Source: Candidatus Acidiferrum typicum (GTDB lineage: Bacteria > Acidobacteriota > Terriglobia > Acidiferrales > UBA7541). From it: a stretch of 12,294 bases of DNA. The position numbers were made by a program, and so were the translations under genes. Position 1 is the first letter of the stretch; the number at the start of each line of letters is the position of its first letter. Shown here in pieces: positions 7,389 to 12,294 of the stretch. The DNA lies in contig DLMH01000150.1 in the NCBI GenBank assembly GCA_002478115.1, positions 1 to 12,294 on the forward strand, written 5' to 3'. The notes below the pieces were generated by a model. It had not been told where the DNA came from. It did no database searches and saw nothing but the letters and a program-made list of their open reading frames with translations.

Positions 7389-8276
7389 TCAGGGCTTCGC
7401 GGGAGCAGGAGCGGGAGCCGCTGGGGCGCCAGCGCCGGTGTCCTTTGGTGTAGCCAGGTAGCCCGTGATCTGATTCTTGCCGACGTCGAAGACGACGATT
7501 TCGTAGGGAGAAATCCTGGCGCTGCCCTTGACGTAGAACTGCACGGGCTCGCCGGAGGTCTTGTCCTTCTTTTCGATGGTCTTGTCATCGGCGAGGACGG
7601 TCATGGTGTACTTGGACTTTTTCGGGTCGGTCTTATTCAGGGACATTTGGACGGGGCCAACGCGCTGCGGGGTCTTGGCCTTCTGCAATGTGAATTCGTA
7701 ATAGTTGCGGTCGCCGCGGCGCCGCAGTTCTTCCAAGTCGTCGTGATTGCGGGCGATGAGGCCGCTCATGACGTTCATGTCGCCCATGGACCGATCGAGC
7801 TTGGACTTGGTGGCCTCGAGGTCGCTTTTGGTGGCCTCAATGTCTTTCTTGGCGCCGGTGACATCGGTGGCGACGGCGCCGATTTTGGCTTCACTTTCTT
7901 TCTGCGCCGCGGAGATCTCCTGGGAGAGGCGCTGATCGGAAGCGGTCTGCTGCTTGCGGATGGATTCGGCGCGGCTCCTGGCGTCGGCGAGTTCCGCCTG
8001 GGTCAGGCCAATCTTCTGGGAGGTGACATCCATCTGTCCCTTGAGATCAGCGAGGCGCGCGTTGGCCTGGTCGAGTTGTGCGGTGAGAATTTTGTTCTGC
8101 TCTTCGGATTTGGCGAACTCCTGCTGCAGGCGTGTCTGCACGGAATAACCGGCGTAGGCAAGCAGACCCAGCGCAACGAGCAGCACGGCAAACAGTACGA
8201 TAATCCAGCGGGGTGTACCCAAGTTTTCGTAGTGATAAGACTCCTGCGGATCCGGCACGTTTGGAGAAATACTCAT
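7389..8276 (-). CDS. Single-pass membrane protein with periplasmic coiled coil, unknown function
   Basis: A 295-residue protein. About 27 polar residues precede one strong transmembrane helix (WIIVLFAVLLVALGLLAYAG, about 28-47). A long coiled coil follows (about 50-180), rich in Lys, Glu, Gln and Ala, with near-exact tandem heptads DIEATKS and DLEATKS. A C-terminal beta-rich segment (about 190-275: YYEFTLQKAK, PVQMSLNKTDPKKSKY, PVQFYVKG, YEIVVFDVGKNQITGYLATPK) ends in an Ala/Pro tail. I recognise the overall style from acidobacterial hypothetical proteins but cannot name a function. The N-in topology with an extracytoplasmic coiled coil suggests an envelope scaffold or tether; that is inference. 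The AGGAGG ribosome site four bases from the ATG fixes the start. queF lies upstream on the same strand with an 84-bp gap. Confidence 0.75.
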   Translation of the reverse strand: MSISPNVPDPQESYHYENLGTPRWIIVLFAVLLVALGLLAYAGYSVQTRLQQEFAKSEEQNKILTAQLDQANARLADLKGQMDVTSQKIGLTQAELADARSRAESIRKQQTASDQRLSQEISAAQKESEAKIGAVATDVTGAKKDIEATKSDLEATKSKLDRSMGDMNVMSGLIARNHDDLEELRRRGDRNYYEFTLQKAKTPQRVGPVQMSLNKTDPKKSKYTMTVLADDKTIEKKDKTSGEPVQFYVKGSARISPYEIVVFDVGKNQITGYLATPKDTGAGAPAAPAPAPAKP

Positions 8277-8360
8277 TCTCCCTCCTCAGAAATGAAAGTC
8301 CTGGACATGAAGCGGTAACATAAGGATTATGCAATTTGTTTTGTGACAAGTCCATCGGGC

Positions 8361-8789
8361 TCAGCGTGAATTGCCGGGTGGCTTACGCCGGGGCGAGCGG
8401 GAGGCCGGGCGCCGGGGCCAGCGGGCAAAGACGGAGGTGCTGAGGCCGCCACGGGGCGTGAACTCGCCTTTGACGACACACCATTCGGGGTGCATGGCAT
8501 CCACCAAATCGTGAAGCATTTTGTTGACGGCGTTTTCGTAAAAGATGCCGAGGTTGCGGTAAGCGAGCAGGTACATTTTCAGGGACTTCAGCTCGATGCA
8601 GGATTTGCGGGGCTGGTACTGAATGGTGATGGCGCCATAGTCAGGCAGGCCGGTCTTCGGGCACACGGAGGAGTATTCGGGGAAGCGCGTGGTGATGACG
8701 TATCCCGGATACTGGTTGGGCCAGACTTCCAGCTTGGGCAGAGCGGCGGCGATACCCGCCTTGGCATGAGCGTCGGTGTAATTAGCCAT
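8361..8789 (-). CDS. queF: NADPH-dependent 7-cyano-7-deazaguanine reductase (preQ1 synthase)
   Basis: A 142-residue single-domain (type I) QueF, a tunnelling-fold enzyme that reduces the nitrile of preQ0 to the amine of preQ1 using NADPH, a late step of queuosine tRNA modification in the cytoplasm. The nucleophilic cysteine is Cys43 in SSVCPKTGLPDYG and the catalytic acid is Asp50. The QueF signature ELKSLKMYLLAYRN is at 66-79, followed by FYE at 83-85, and the substrate-contacting PEWCVV and RGG segments come near the end. An unusual basic tail (RWPRRPASRSPRRKPPGNSR) extends past the core. The start is supported by AGAGG six bases upstream. No other queuosine genes are in the window, so it appears unlinked. 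A -10-like TACAAT lies upstream. Confidence 0.95.
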   Translation of the reverse strand: MANYTDAHAKAGIAAALPKLEVWPNQYPGYVITTRFPEYSSVCPKTGLPDYGAITIQYQPRKSCIELKSLKMYLLAYRNLGIFYENAVNKMLHDLVDAMHPEWCVVKGEFTPRGGLSTSVFARWPRRPASRSPRRKPPGNSR

Positions 8790-8815
8790 CGTGAGCCTCT
8801 AGAGCTTATGGACCT

Positions 8816-8821
8816 ATTGTA
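8816..8821 (-). promoter_or_regulatory. Candidate -10 box for queF
   Basis: The minus strand reads TACAAT here (one mismatch from TATAAT), 26 bases before the queF start codon, which leaves room for the AGAGG ribosome site. No good -35 is visible at 17 bp. The same short gap must also hold the promoter of the divergent zinc-ribbon gene, where TTGCCT (8848-8853) and TATTCT (8872-8877) with an 18-bp spacer are weak candidates. Confidence 0.35.
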
Positions 8822-8910
8822 CCTTTGAAAACAGTACGTTGTTTAGCTTGCCTGGTGGGGGGACATTGCCCTATTCTGAGCGCAAAGGCGGAGGACAGCC
8901 CAGACCCTCG

Positions 8911-9270
8911 ATGACCTGCCCCATCTGCAAAGAGCATGGTGCTCGACGTTCGCGGCGCCGGTCGGTTGCGGACTATGCGTTAAGCGCAATTGGTGTCTTC
9001 CCGTGGCGTTGCCGGGCCTGCCACACGAGATTTTATGCGCGGCTGATGGCGCTGAGCGATACGTTTCACGCACACTGCCCGGTCTGCGGCAACCTCGAAT
9101 TGCAGCACATCTCGCCGGAGCATGTGCATGGCGCGCTGGGCATCGTCTGGCGGCTACTCGGCGTGCCGGCGTTGCGTTGCGAACCCTGCCGGTACAAATA
9201 CTTCTCGGTTCTGCCCCTGCGTGAGATGCAACCGGAGGAAGAGCCGGTACGCGCTTCTTCCGCGGATTGA
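8911..9270 (+). CDS. Small protein with two zinc ribbons, unknown function
   Basis: A 119-residue protein starting at MTCPICKEHG. Eight cysteines form two matched sets: CPIC (3-6) with CRAC (34-37), and CPVC (56-59) with CEPC (90-93). After each second pair comes a similar basic-aromatic stretch (HTRFYARL and RYKYFSVL), so the protein looks like an internal duplication of one zinc-ribbon unit. A basic RRSRRRS segment lies within the first unit. Zinc binding is a safe inference; nucleic-acid binding is only possible. The frame stays open upstream to a TTG at 8839, but that segment is low-complexity and unlike the rest, so I prefer the ATG. GGAGG lies 17 bases upstream, too far for an ordinary ribosome site. 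It is divergent from queF and convergent with vapC. Similar small proteins are familiar to me from Acidobacteria, without an assigned role. Confidence 0.75.
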   Translation: MTCPICKEHGARRSRRRSVADYALSAIGVFPWRCRACHTRFYARLMALSDTFHAHCPVCGNLELQHISPEHVHGALGIVWRLLGVPALRCEPCRYKYFSVLPLREMQPEEEPVRASSAD

Positions 9271-9313
9271 TTGGAAATTCCCTCCAACTTTTGCGCGCAC
9301 TGTCCATCTAAGG

Positions 9314-9333
9314 TTGGCGCCCGGCAACGCCAA
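9314..9333. terminator. Small inverted repeat between convergent genes
   Basis: TTGGCG and CGCCAA pair around an 8-base loop in the 89-bp gap between the zinc-ribbon gene and the end of vapC. A T-rich stretch (TTGTTTTTG) follows on the plus strand, but about 15 bases later, so this is at best a weak terminator. Confidence 0.25.
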
Positions 9334-9359
9334 TACGGGGATTGTCCTTGTTTTTGTCG

Positions 9360-9773
9360 TCAGAGCTGGATGACCGACAGCCCGCTCACCTGCCGGAAGT
9401 GTCGAAGATTCGCCGTAGCTACGCCATAACCAAGTTCGAGTGCGGCCACGCCGATCAATAAGTCAGCAAGAGGGACTTTTACCCCACGGGATTGACTCTG
9501 TCCGTCAAGTTGACCGGCGCGCAGGGCCATTGACGCGCTGACCGGGTAAACGGGCATCGCAGTCAGCAATTCTTCGATGAATTTCTCGCGCTTTGATTTT
9601 CGCTCAGGAGAATCAGCGCGGGCGGCTCCGTGCGCCAGTTCGATCAACGTCACCACCGTGTTACCGACTTCGGTTTCGCCGACCTCTTGGGCGATGGCGC
9701 TCAAGACTTGCCGAGCGTTTTTGCCTTGCCGTTCGGCTGCAATCAAAACGCTTGAGTCGAGGATCAGTCCCAT
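9360..9773 (-). CDS. vapC: VapC-family PIN-domain ribonuclease toxin
   Basis: A 137-residue single PIN domain, the normal size for VapC, a Mg2+-dependent endoribonuclease that cuts specific RNAs when not held by its antitoxin. The acidic active-site residues are present in order: Asp6 in LILDSSVLI, Glu45 in VTLIELAHG and Asp104 in PLADLLIGVAALELG, followed by the conserved T-x-N at 120-122 (ATANLRHF). It overlaps the antitoxin gene by 10 bases and has no clear ribosome site of its own, so translational coupling is likely. The C-terminus FRQVSGLSVIQL is typical and complete. The RNA target cannot be predicted. It is readily recognised as the toxin of a type II pair. Confidence 0.92.
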   Translation of the reverse strand: MGLILDSSVLIAAERQGKNARQVLSAIAQEVGETEVGNTVVTLIELAHGAARADSPERKSKREKFIEELLTAMPVYPVSASMALRAGQLDGQSQSRGVKVPLADLLIGVAALELGYGVATANLRHFRQVSGLSVIQL

Positions 9774-10045
9774 GCGGGCGGGTCAAGAGGTTCGCGATGG
9801 CTCGCGACAGCTGCTTCAACGTCCTTGGAGAAGTCAGCATCAATGGTATTGATTGAGTCTTCGGGGAGCAACGAGACGCATTCGGAAATAGTGCGCCGGA
9901 CCGATTCTGCGGGATGCAGCACGGCAACTGGCCGTTTGTCCTTTTCAATGATAATCTCCGCGCCCGCGCGCACTTGGGCCAGGAGCGTCGCAACATCGGT
10001 TGCGGCGGCTTCTTTCTCCGAAATGTGAATCACATGCCTACCCAT
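9764..10045 (-). CDS. vapB: Antitoxin of the VapC pair, Phd/YefM-like
   Basis: A 93-residue protein that should bind and inhibit the adjacent PIN toxin and repress the shared promoter. The N-terminal half (MGRHVIHISEKEAAATDVATLLAQVRAG..IIIEKDKRPVAVLHP) has the Phd/YefM-type DNA-binding layout: a short strand, a helix-rich linker, then the 'I...rpvAvL.p' hairpin. The acidic C-terminal half (LLPEDSINTIDADFSKDVEAAVASHREPLDPPAWD) is the expected toxin-wrapping region. Two starts are possible. I chose the ATG at 10045 rather than the GTG at 10060 because a near-perfect TATAAT lies between them, so the GTG would be upstream of transcription. There is no strong ribosome site. The stop overlaps vapC. 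The vapB name reflects the partner; by fold it is closer to Phd/YefM. Confidence 0.85.
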   Translation of the reverse strand: MGRHVIHISEKEAAATDVATLLAQVRAGAEIIIEKDKRPVAVLHPAESVRRTISECVSLLPEDSINTIDADFSKDVEAAVASHREPLDPPAWD

Positions 10046-10051
10046 GCCCTG

Positions 10052-10079
10052 ATTATACACCGCCGCACTCCGCGTCCAA
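10052..10079 (-). promoter_or_regulatory. vapBC promoter, probably leaderless
   Basis: On the minus strand a perfect -10 TATAAT (10052-10057) ends six bases before the vapB ATG, so transcription should start at or within a base or two of the start codon. A weak -35, TTGGAC (10074-10079), lies 16 bp upstream. The -35 region sits inside sequence that joins a repeat also found at 94-105. Binding of the antitoxin here for autoregulation would be expected from the family; no clear operator palindrome overlaps the -10. Confidence 0.6.
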
Positions 10080-10122
10080 ACATGGGGTGATGCGTCTATC
10101 CCCCACCTGGCGCGTTAGCGCC
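10060..10122. repeat. Palindrome-rich block sharing segments with the left end
   Basis: CCGCCGCACTCC (10060-10071) matches 94-105 exactly, and ATGGGGTG (10082-10089) matches 129-136, in the same order with different spacing. Nearby are GGGG...CCCC around 10084-10104 and the hairpin GGCGC-GTTA-GCGCC (10109-10122). It separates the toxin-antitoxin promoter from the Rhs remnant and appears to be a composite dispersed repeat. Confidence 0.45.
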
Positions 10123-10210
10123 GCTCTGCTCCCGCTGCCCCGGCGCTCACGCTCGACTGGGGAGCAACCGCATTTCGCCGGGCCGTGTGTGCCGCTAAAC
10201 GCCACTCGGC

Positions 10211-10456
10211 AGTTGGGTCGTAGTATCTGGCGCGGTAGTAGCAGAGCCCGGTTTCAGTGACGAAGTTGTGACCCGTATAGTGGAAGGGAATCGTGAGCGT
10301 GCGGGTAGATGCATCCAGCTTTCCAAAGGAATCGTAAGTGTACCTGTTCGCGATTGTTCCCGAGCCGTTCGTCATTGATGTGACCGAACCCAGGCCATCC
10401 GCTTCATAGACGCTCGTAGTCCTCCAACAAGATGCCAGGAGCGGCTCGTCGATGTT
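10211..10456 (-). pseudogene. Rhs/YD-repeat core fragment, truncated at both ends
   Basis: An 82-codon stretch on the minus strand reads NIDEPLL...YEADGLGSVTSMTNGSG, then NRYTYDSFGKLDAS, PFHYTGHNFVTETGL and YYRARYYDP. This is the unmistakable end of the Rhs-associated core domain, which in intact proteins caps the toxin-enclosing cocoon. An ATG at 10375 is internal to the homology. Upstream, the similarity stops two bases after the stop codon of the membrane gene. Downstream, after RYYDP the usual 'GRF..xDP.G' end of the core is missing, and the frame runs through 32 unrelated residues to a stop at 10115. Intact Rhs proteins are many hundreds to thousands of residues, so this is a relic or a displaced orphan cassette, not a working gene. 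I see no toxin domain in the tail. Confidence 0.8.
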
Positions 10457-10458
10457 GC

Positions 10459-10737
10459 TTACTTGTGCTTCTGGACAGCGTCACGAAGCTTCCAAGTTCC
10501 CCACATCCACATGACAAAGACACCCACCACGATCGCGACATAATAGAAAAGGGCAAGGTCGTAACTCCAAGCTGCGATGAGTCCAATGGCCAGGACAAAA
10601 TTCCCGATCACATGACGCACCAACCATGGTCGCATTGAGGGTAGGTGACGCAACCGGAACCAGGTGGTTGCCATAGCGACCAACAGCATAACCAGGCTCA
10701 ATAGGGCGATCCAACTTCGGTCGTTCACGTTCTCCAT
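10459..10737 (-). CDS. Small three-helix membrane protein, unknown
   Basis: A 92-residue protein with three hydrophobic helices (about 8-26, 40-58 and 62-80), linked by a basic loop (FRLRHLPSMRPWLVRH) and ending in the basic tail WKLRDAVQKHK. I do not recognise the family. An ATG 11 codons further up (10770) is in frame, but the ATG at 10737 has GGAG five bases upstream and gives a more natural N-terminus (MENVNDRSW). Its stop codon ends two bases before an Rhs core fragment. Because small membrane proteins are often immunity proteins of Rhs toxins and sit just upstream of displaced core fragments in orphan arrays, that role is conceivable but unproven. The 197 bases between this start and the next gene hold only weak hairpins. 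Confidence 0.6.
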   Translation of the reverse strand: MENVNDRSWIALLSLVMLLVAMATTWFRLRHLPSMRPWLVRHVIGNFVLAIGLIAAWSYDLALFYYVAIVVGVFVMWMWGTWKLRDAVQKHK

Positions 10738-10934
10738 GTGATCTCCAAGGAACCAAGAGGATACGAGCAAAAGACGGCGACTCTAAACCCGCCCTCCAGA
10801 AAGCGGCGGGCGCGAAGGGCACGCACCCTTTGAAAAACCAAACCCCGAATGGTGCGGCACCTAAATTCTTTTTAGGACGCAACGTTTGCGCCGCCCGCCT
10901 GTACAACAGTAGTCCGGTGGCCGCGAGTCCACCT

Positions 10935-11399
10935 TTACTGGATCGGGCACTCGAGGGACTTGGCTTGGCGAATTGTGCCGCGCTCGTCGGTCAGGGCCGC
11001 GTAGCCGCATTTGGGATCGTTGACATCCTCGAGCAACAAGTCGTAGGCGCTGCCGCTATGGGAGACATTCAGGCGCAACCTCCAGCCGGGGACGATTTCC
11101 GGGCCGCTGCCGTAGAGTGCCTGGCCGACCGTGGGGAAGTCCGGGGAGGCCCATTTGGTGCCGGTTGAGGTGAAGTAGCTGTTGCCGATGAGGGAGTCCC
11201 AATTGGCGTAAATCGCATGCTTGGATTTGAAATCGAGCTGGGCCTTCTGGATGGCGCGGACCAGGTTGATAGCGAAGCTGCGGCGTTCCCGCTCGCGGTC
11301 GCCGATGCCGGGCGACGGCTTCTGAGGCCAGGCAGTGGTGCCCAGGGCCAAGCCAAGAGCAATCAAAGCGATACCGGCGACGATCTGCAAACGCTTCAT
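10935..11399 (-). CDS. Small exported protein, unknown function
   Basis: A 154-residue protein with a signal peptide (MKRLQIVAGIALIALGLALGTTAWPQ) and likely cleavage after residue 25 or so. The mature part has a helical segment (RSFAINLVRAIQKAQLDFKSKHAIYANWDSL) followed by a stretch with YFTSTGTKWASPD, WRLRLNVSHSGSAYDLLLEDV and two cysteines near the end (DPKCGYAA and LECPIQ) that could form a disulfide. The helix-then-sheet plan recalls pilin-like secreted proteins, but there is no prepilin cleavage site (no Gly-Phe-Thr-Leu-x-Glu), so it is not a type IV pilin. The strong ribosome site GGAGG five bases before the ATG fixes the start. It is divergent from the GAF protein. Confidence 0.7.
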   Translation of the reverse strand: MKRLQIVAGIALIALGLALGTTAWPQKPSPGIGDRERERRSFAINLVRAIQKAQLDFKSKHAIYANWDSLIGNSYFTSTGTKWASPDFPTVGQALYGSGPEIVPGWRLRLNVSHSGSAYDLLLEDVNDPKCGYAALTDERGTIRQAKSLECPIQ

Positions 11400-11493
11400 G
11401 AATCCCTCCGAAGATGCATCCCATTAAATCCAGGAGCCGTCTAAGAACCATTAGAGCATGACATTGAAGCGCGAGAATCTCCAAGGGATTCAG

Positions 11494-12189
11494 ATGGCAC
11501 CGGATGAAACGCTGGGCAGACCGTATGCTCTGGAGTATGATTCCCCGCGCAAACCTGCCCGTCCCAATGGCAGGCTCCCGGAGCCGGAAATGAGCGCACC
11601 CTCTCCAAGCGTTGAGTTGGCTCGCGTGGCCGCACTCGACCGCTACGCGATTCTCGATACGGAACCCGAACAAACTTTTGACGACCTGGTGGTCCTGGCG
11701 GCTTATGTTTGCAAGACGCCCATCGCGATGCTGTCGCTGGTGGATGATCACCGGCAGTGGTTCAAGTCGAAGGTGGGCGTGGAGATTCGCGAGACGCCGC
11801 GCGAAACATCGTTTTGCGCGTACGCCATCCAGCAGCAGGACCTGTTCATCGTGCCGGACACGCGGAACGATGCGAGGTTTCGCGACAATCCGATGGTGCT
11901 GGACGAGCAGCACATCCGTTTCTATGCTGGCGCGCCGCTCATCAATGAGGAAGGCTTTGCCCTGGGGACGCTGTGCGTGATTGACCGGCAGCCGCGGGAA
12001 TTGGATGAGGCACAGAAGGAAGCGCTGAAGTCACTGAGCCGGCTGGCGCTTGGGCAGATGGAGTTGCGGCAGAATCTGCGGTTGTTGAAGGATGCTCTGA
12101 ACGACCGGACCCGGGAAGAACACGCGCGGGAACTGGAATTGAAACGGTTGGAAGAAAAACTGGTGCGCGTGCTGGGTTTGAAATTATAG
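11494..12189 (+). CDS. Stand-alone GAF-domain protein
   Basis: A 231-residue cytoplasmic protein with one GAF domain (about 50-195) and a charged helical tail (about 195-231: RTREEHARELELKRLEEKLVRVL) likely to form a coiled coil. The domain carries the family features ILDTEPEQTFDDLV, LVDDHRQWFKSKVG, ETSFCAYAI, VPDTRNDARFRDNP, IRFYAGAPL and GTLCVIDRQPREL. This GAF type usually sits at the front of histidine kinases or diguanylate cyclases, but no output domain follows, so it may act in trans as a ligand or light/redox-responsive partner; that is inference. Three starts are possible. The ATG at 11494 has AAGGG six bases upstream; 11458 has no ribosome site; 11590 also has GGAG six bases before it and begins right before the domain. 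A terminator follows. Confidence 0.85.
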   Translation: MAPDETLGRPYALEYDSPRKPARPNGRLPEPEMSAPSPSVELARVAALDRYAILDTEPEQTFDDLVVLAAYVCKTPIAMLSLVDDHRQWFKSKVGVEIRETPRETSFCAYAIQQQDLFIVPDTRNDARFRDNPMVLDEQHIRFYAGAPLINEEGFALGTLCVIDRQPRELDEAQKEALKSLSRLALGQMELRQNLRLLKDALNDRTREEHARELELKRLEEKLVRVLGLKL

Positions 12190-12230
12190 AAGCGATTGGG
12201 CGCGGAGAAATTGGATTGACGGAACGATGA

Positions 12231-12265
12231 AGGCTCTGCCGTCGGACAGGGCCTCTTTTTGTTTT
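12231..12265 (+). terminator. Intrinsic terminator of the GAF gene
   Basis: AGGCTCTG (12231-12238) pairs with CAGGGCCT (12247-12254) with one G-U pair, enclosing an 8-base loop. CTTTTTGTTTT follows immediately. This is the clearest Rho-independent terminator in the window, 42 bases past the GAF gene stop codon. Confidence 0.85.
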
Positions 12266-12294
12266 CGGGAGACTGGAGTGAACCCTTGAACTGA

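Noticed and set aside
8839..8910. TTG-initiated N-terminal extension of the zinc-ribbon protein
   Set aside because: The added 24 residues are Gly/Pro-rich and unlike the conserved-looking part, and the rare TTG start has no ribosome site. It would also overlap the likely promoter region.
10481..10906. A 141-codon minus-strand frame around the small membrane gene
   Set aside because: It lies in another frame over the three-helix protein, which has a ribosome site and real hydrophobic helices. It shares a frame with the Rhs fragment but is separated from it by a stop and has no Rhs similarity.
11056..11913. A 285-codon minus-strand frame across the GAF and small exported genes
   Set aside because: It overlaps two better-supported genes in other frames; its composition is that of a shadow frame.
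1..12294. CRISPR array, tRNA, rRNA, complete insertion sequence or integrase
   Set aside because: No regularly spaced direct repeats, no cloverleaf or rRNA-like sequence recognised by eye, and no transposase or integrase motif in any frame.

Overview
The window looks like a chromosomal segment from an acidobacterium, probably Terriglobia (Koribacter/Sulfotelmatobacter-like). This is inferred from high GC, the style of several proteins that resemble acidobacterial 'hypothetical' families, and short palindromic intergenic repeats. No rRNA, tRNA, CRISPR array, complete insertion sequence or phage module is visible. The species call is an inference and cannot be confirmed from this sequence alone.

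Left part (1-5416). Three palindromes (83-195) lie downstream of a minus-strand Spinster-like major facilitator transporter (264-1514). Divergent from it are an AI-2E family membrane protein (about 1606-2676) and, 68 bp later on the same strand, a large Lon-like protease of the AAA_32/LonC type (2745-5201). The protease keeps its Ser/Lys catalytic dyad but has a badly degraded Walker A loop. Both plus-strand genes lack a usable Shine-Dalgarno site and carry a -10-like hexamer close to the ATG, which suggests leaderless or nearly leaderless mRNAs.

Middle part (5354-9270). The minus strand carries, in transcription order, queF (queuosine pathway nitrile reductase), a single-pass coiled-coil membrane protein and an exported DUF3352-like protein. 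The last two are each followed by the same 31-bp palindromic repeat, and the leader between them holds a perfect 10-bp stem that may terminate or attenuate transcription. Divergent from queF is a small protein with two successive four-cysteine zinc ribbons.

Right part (9271-12294). A short accessory stretch holds a VapBC-type toxin-antitoxin operon with a near-consensus TATAAT placed for leaderless transcription. Next come a palindrome-rich repeat block, a fragment of an Rhs/YD-repeat core gene cut at both ends, and a 92-residue three-helix membrane protein whose stop codon abuts the Rhs fragment. Beyond this a small exported protein and a stand-alone GAF protein are divergently transcribed, the latter ending in a clear intrinsic terminator.

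Most of the window is ordinary housekeeping and envelope content. The parts most worth follow-up are the repeat family, the Walker-less Lon protease, the Rhs remnant with its neighbouring membrane gene, the double zinc-ribbon protein and the leaderless promoter layout.
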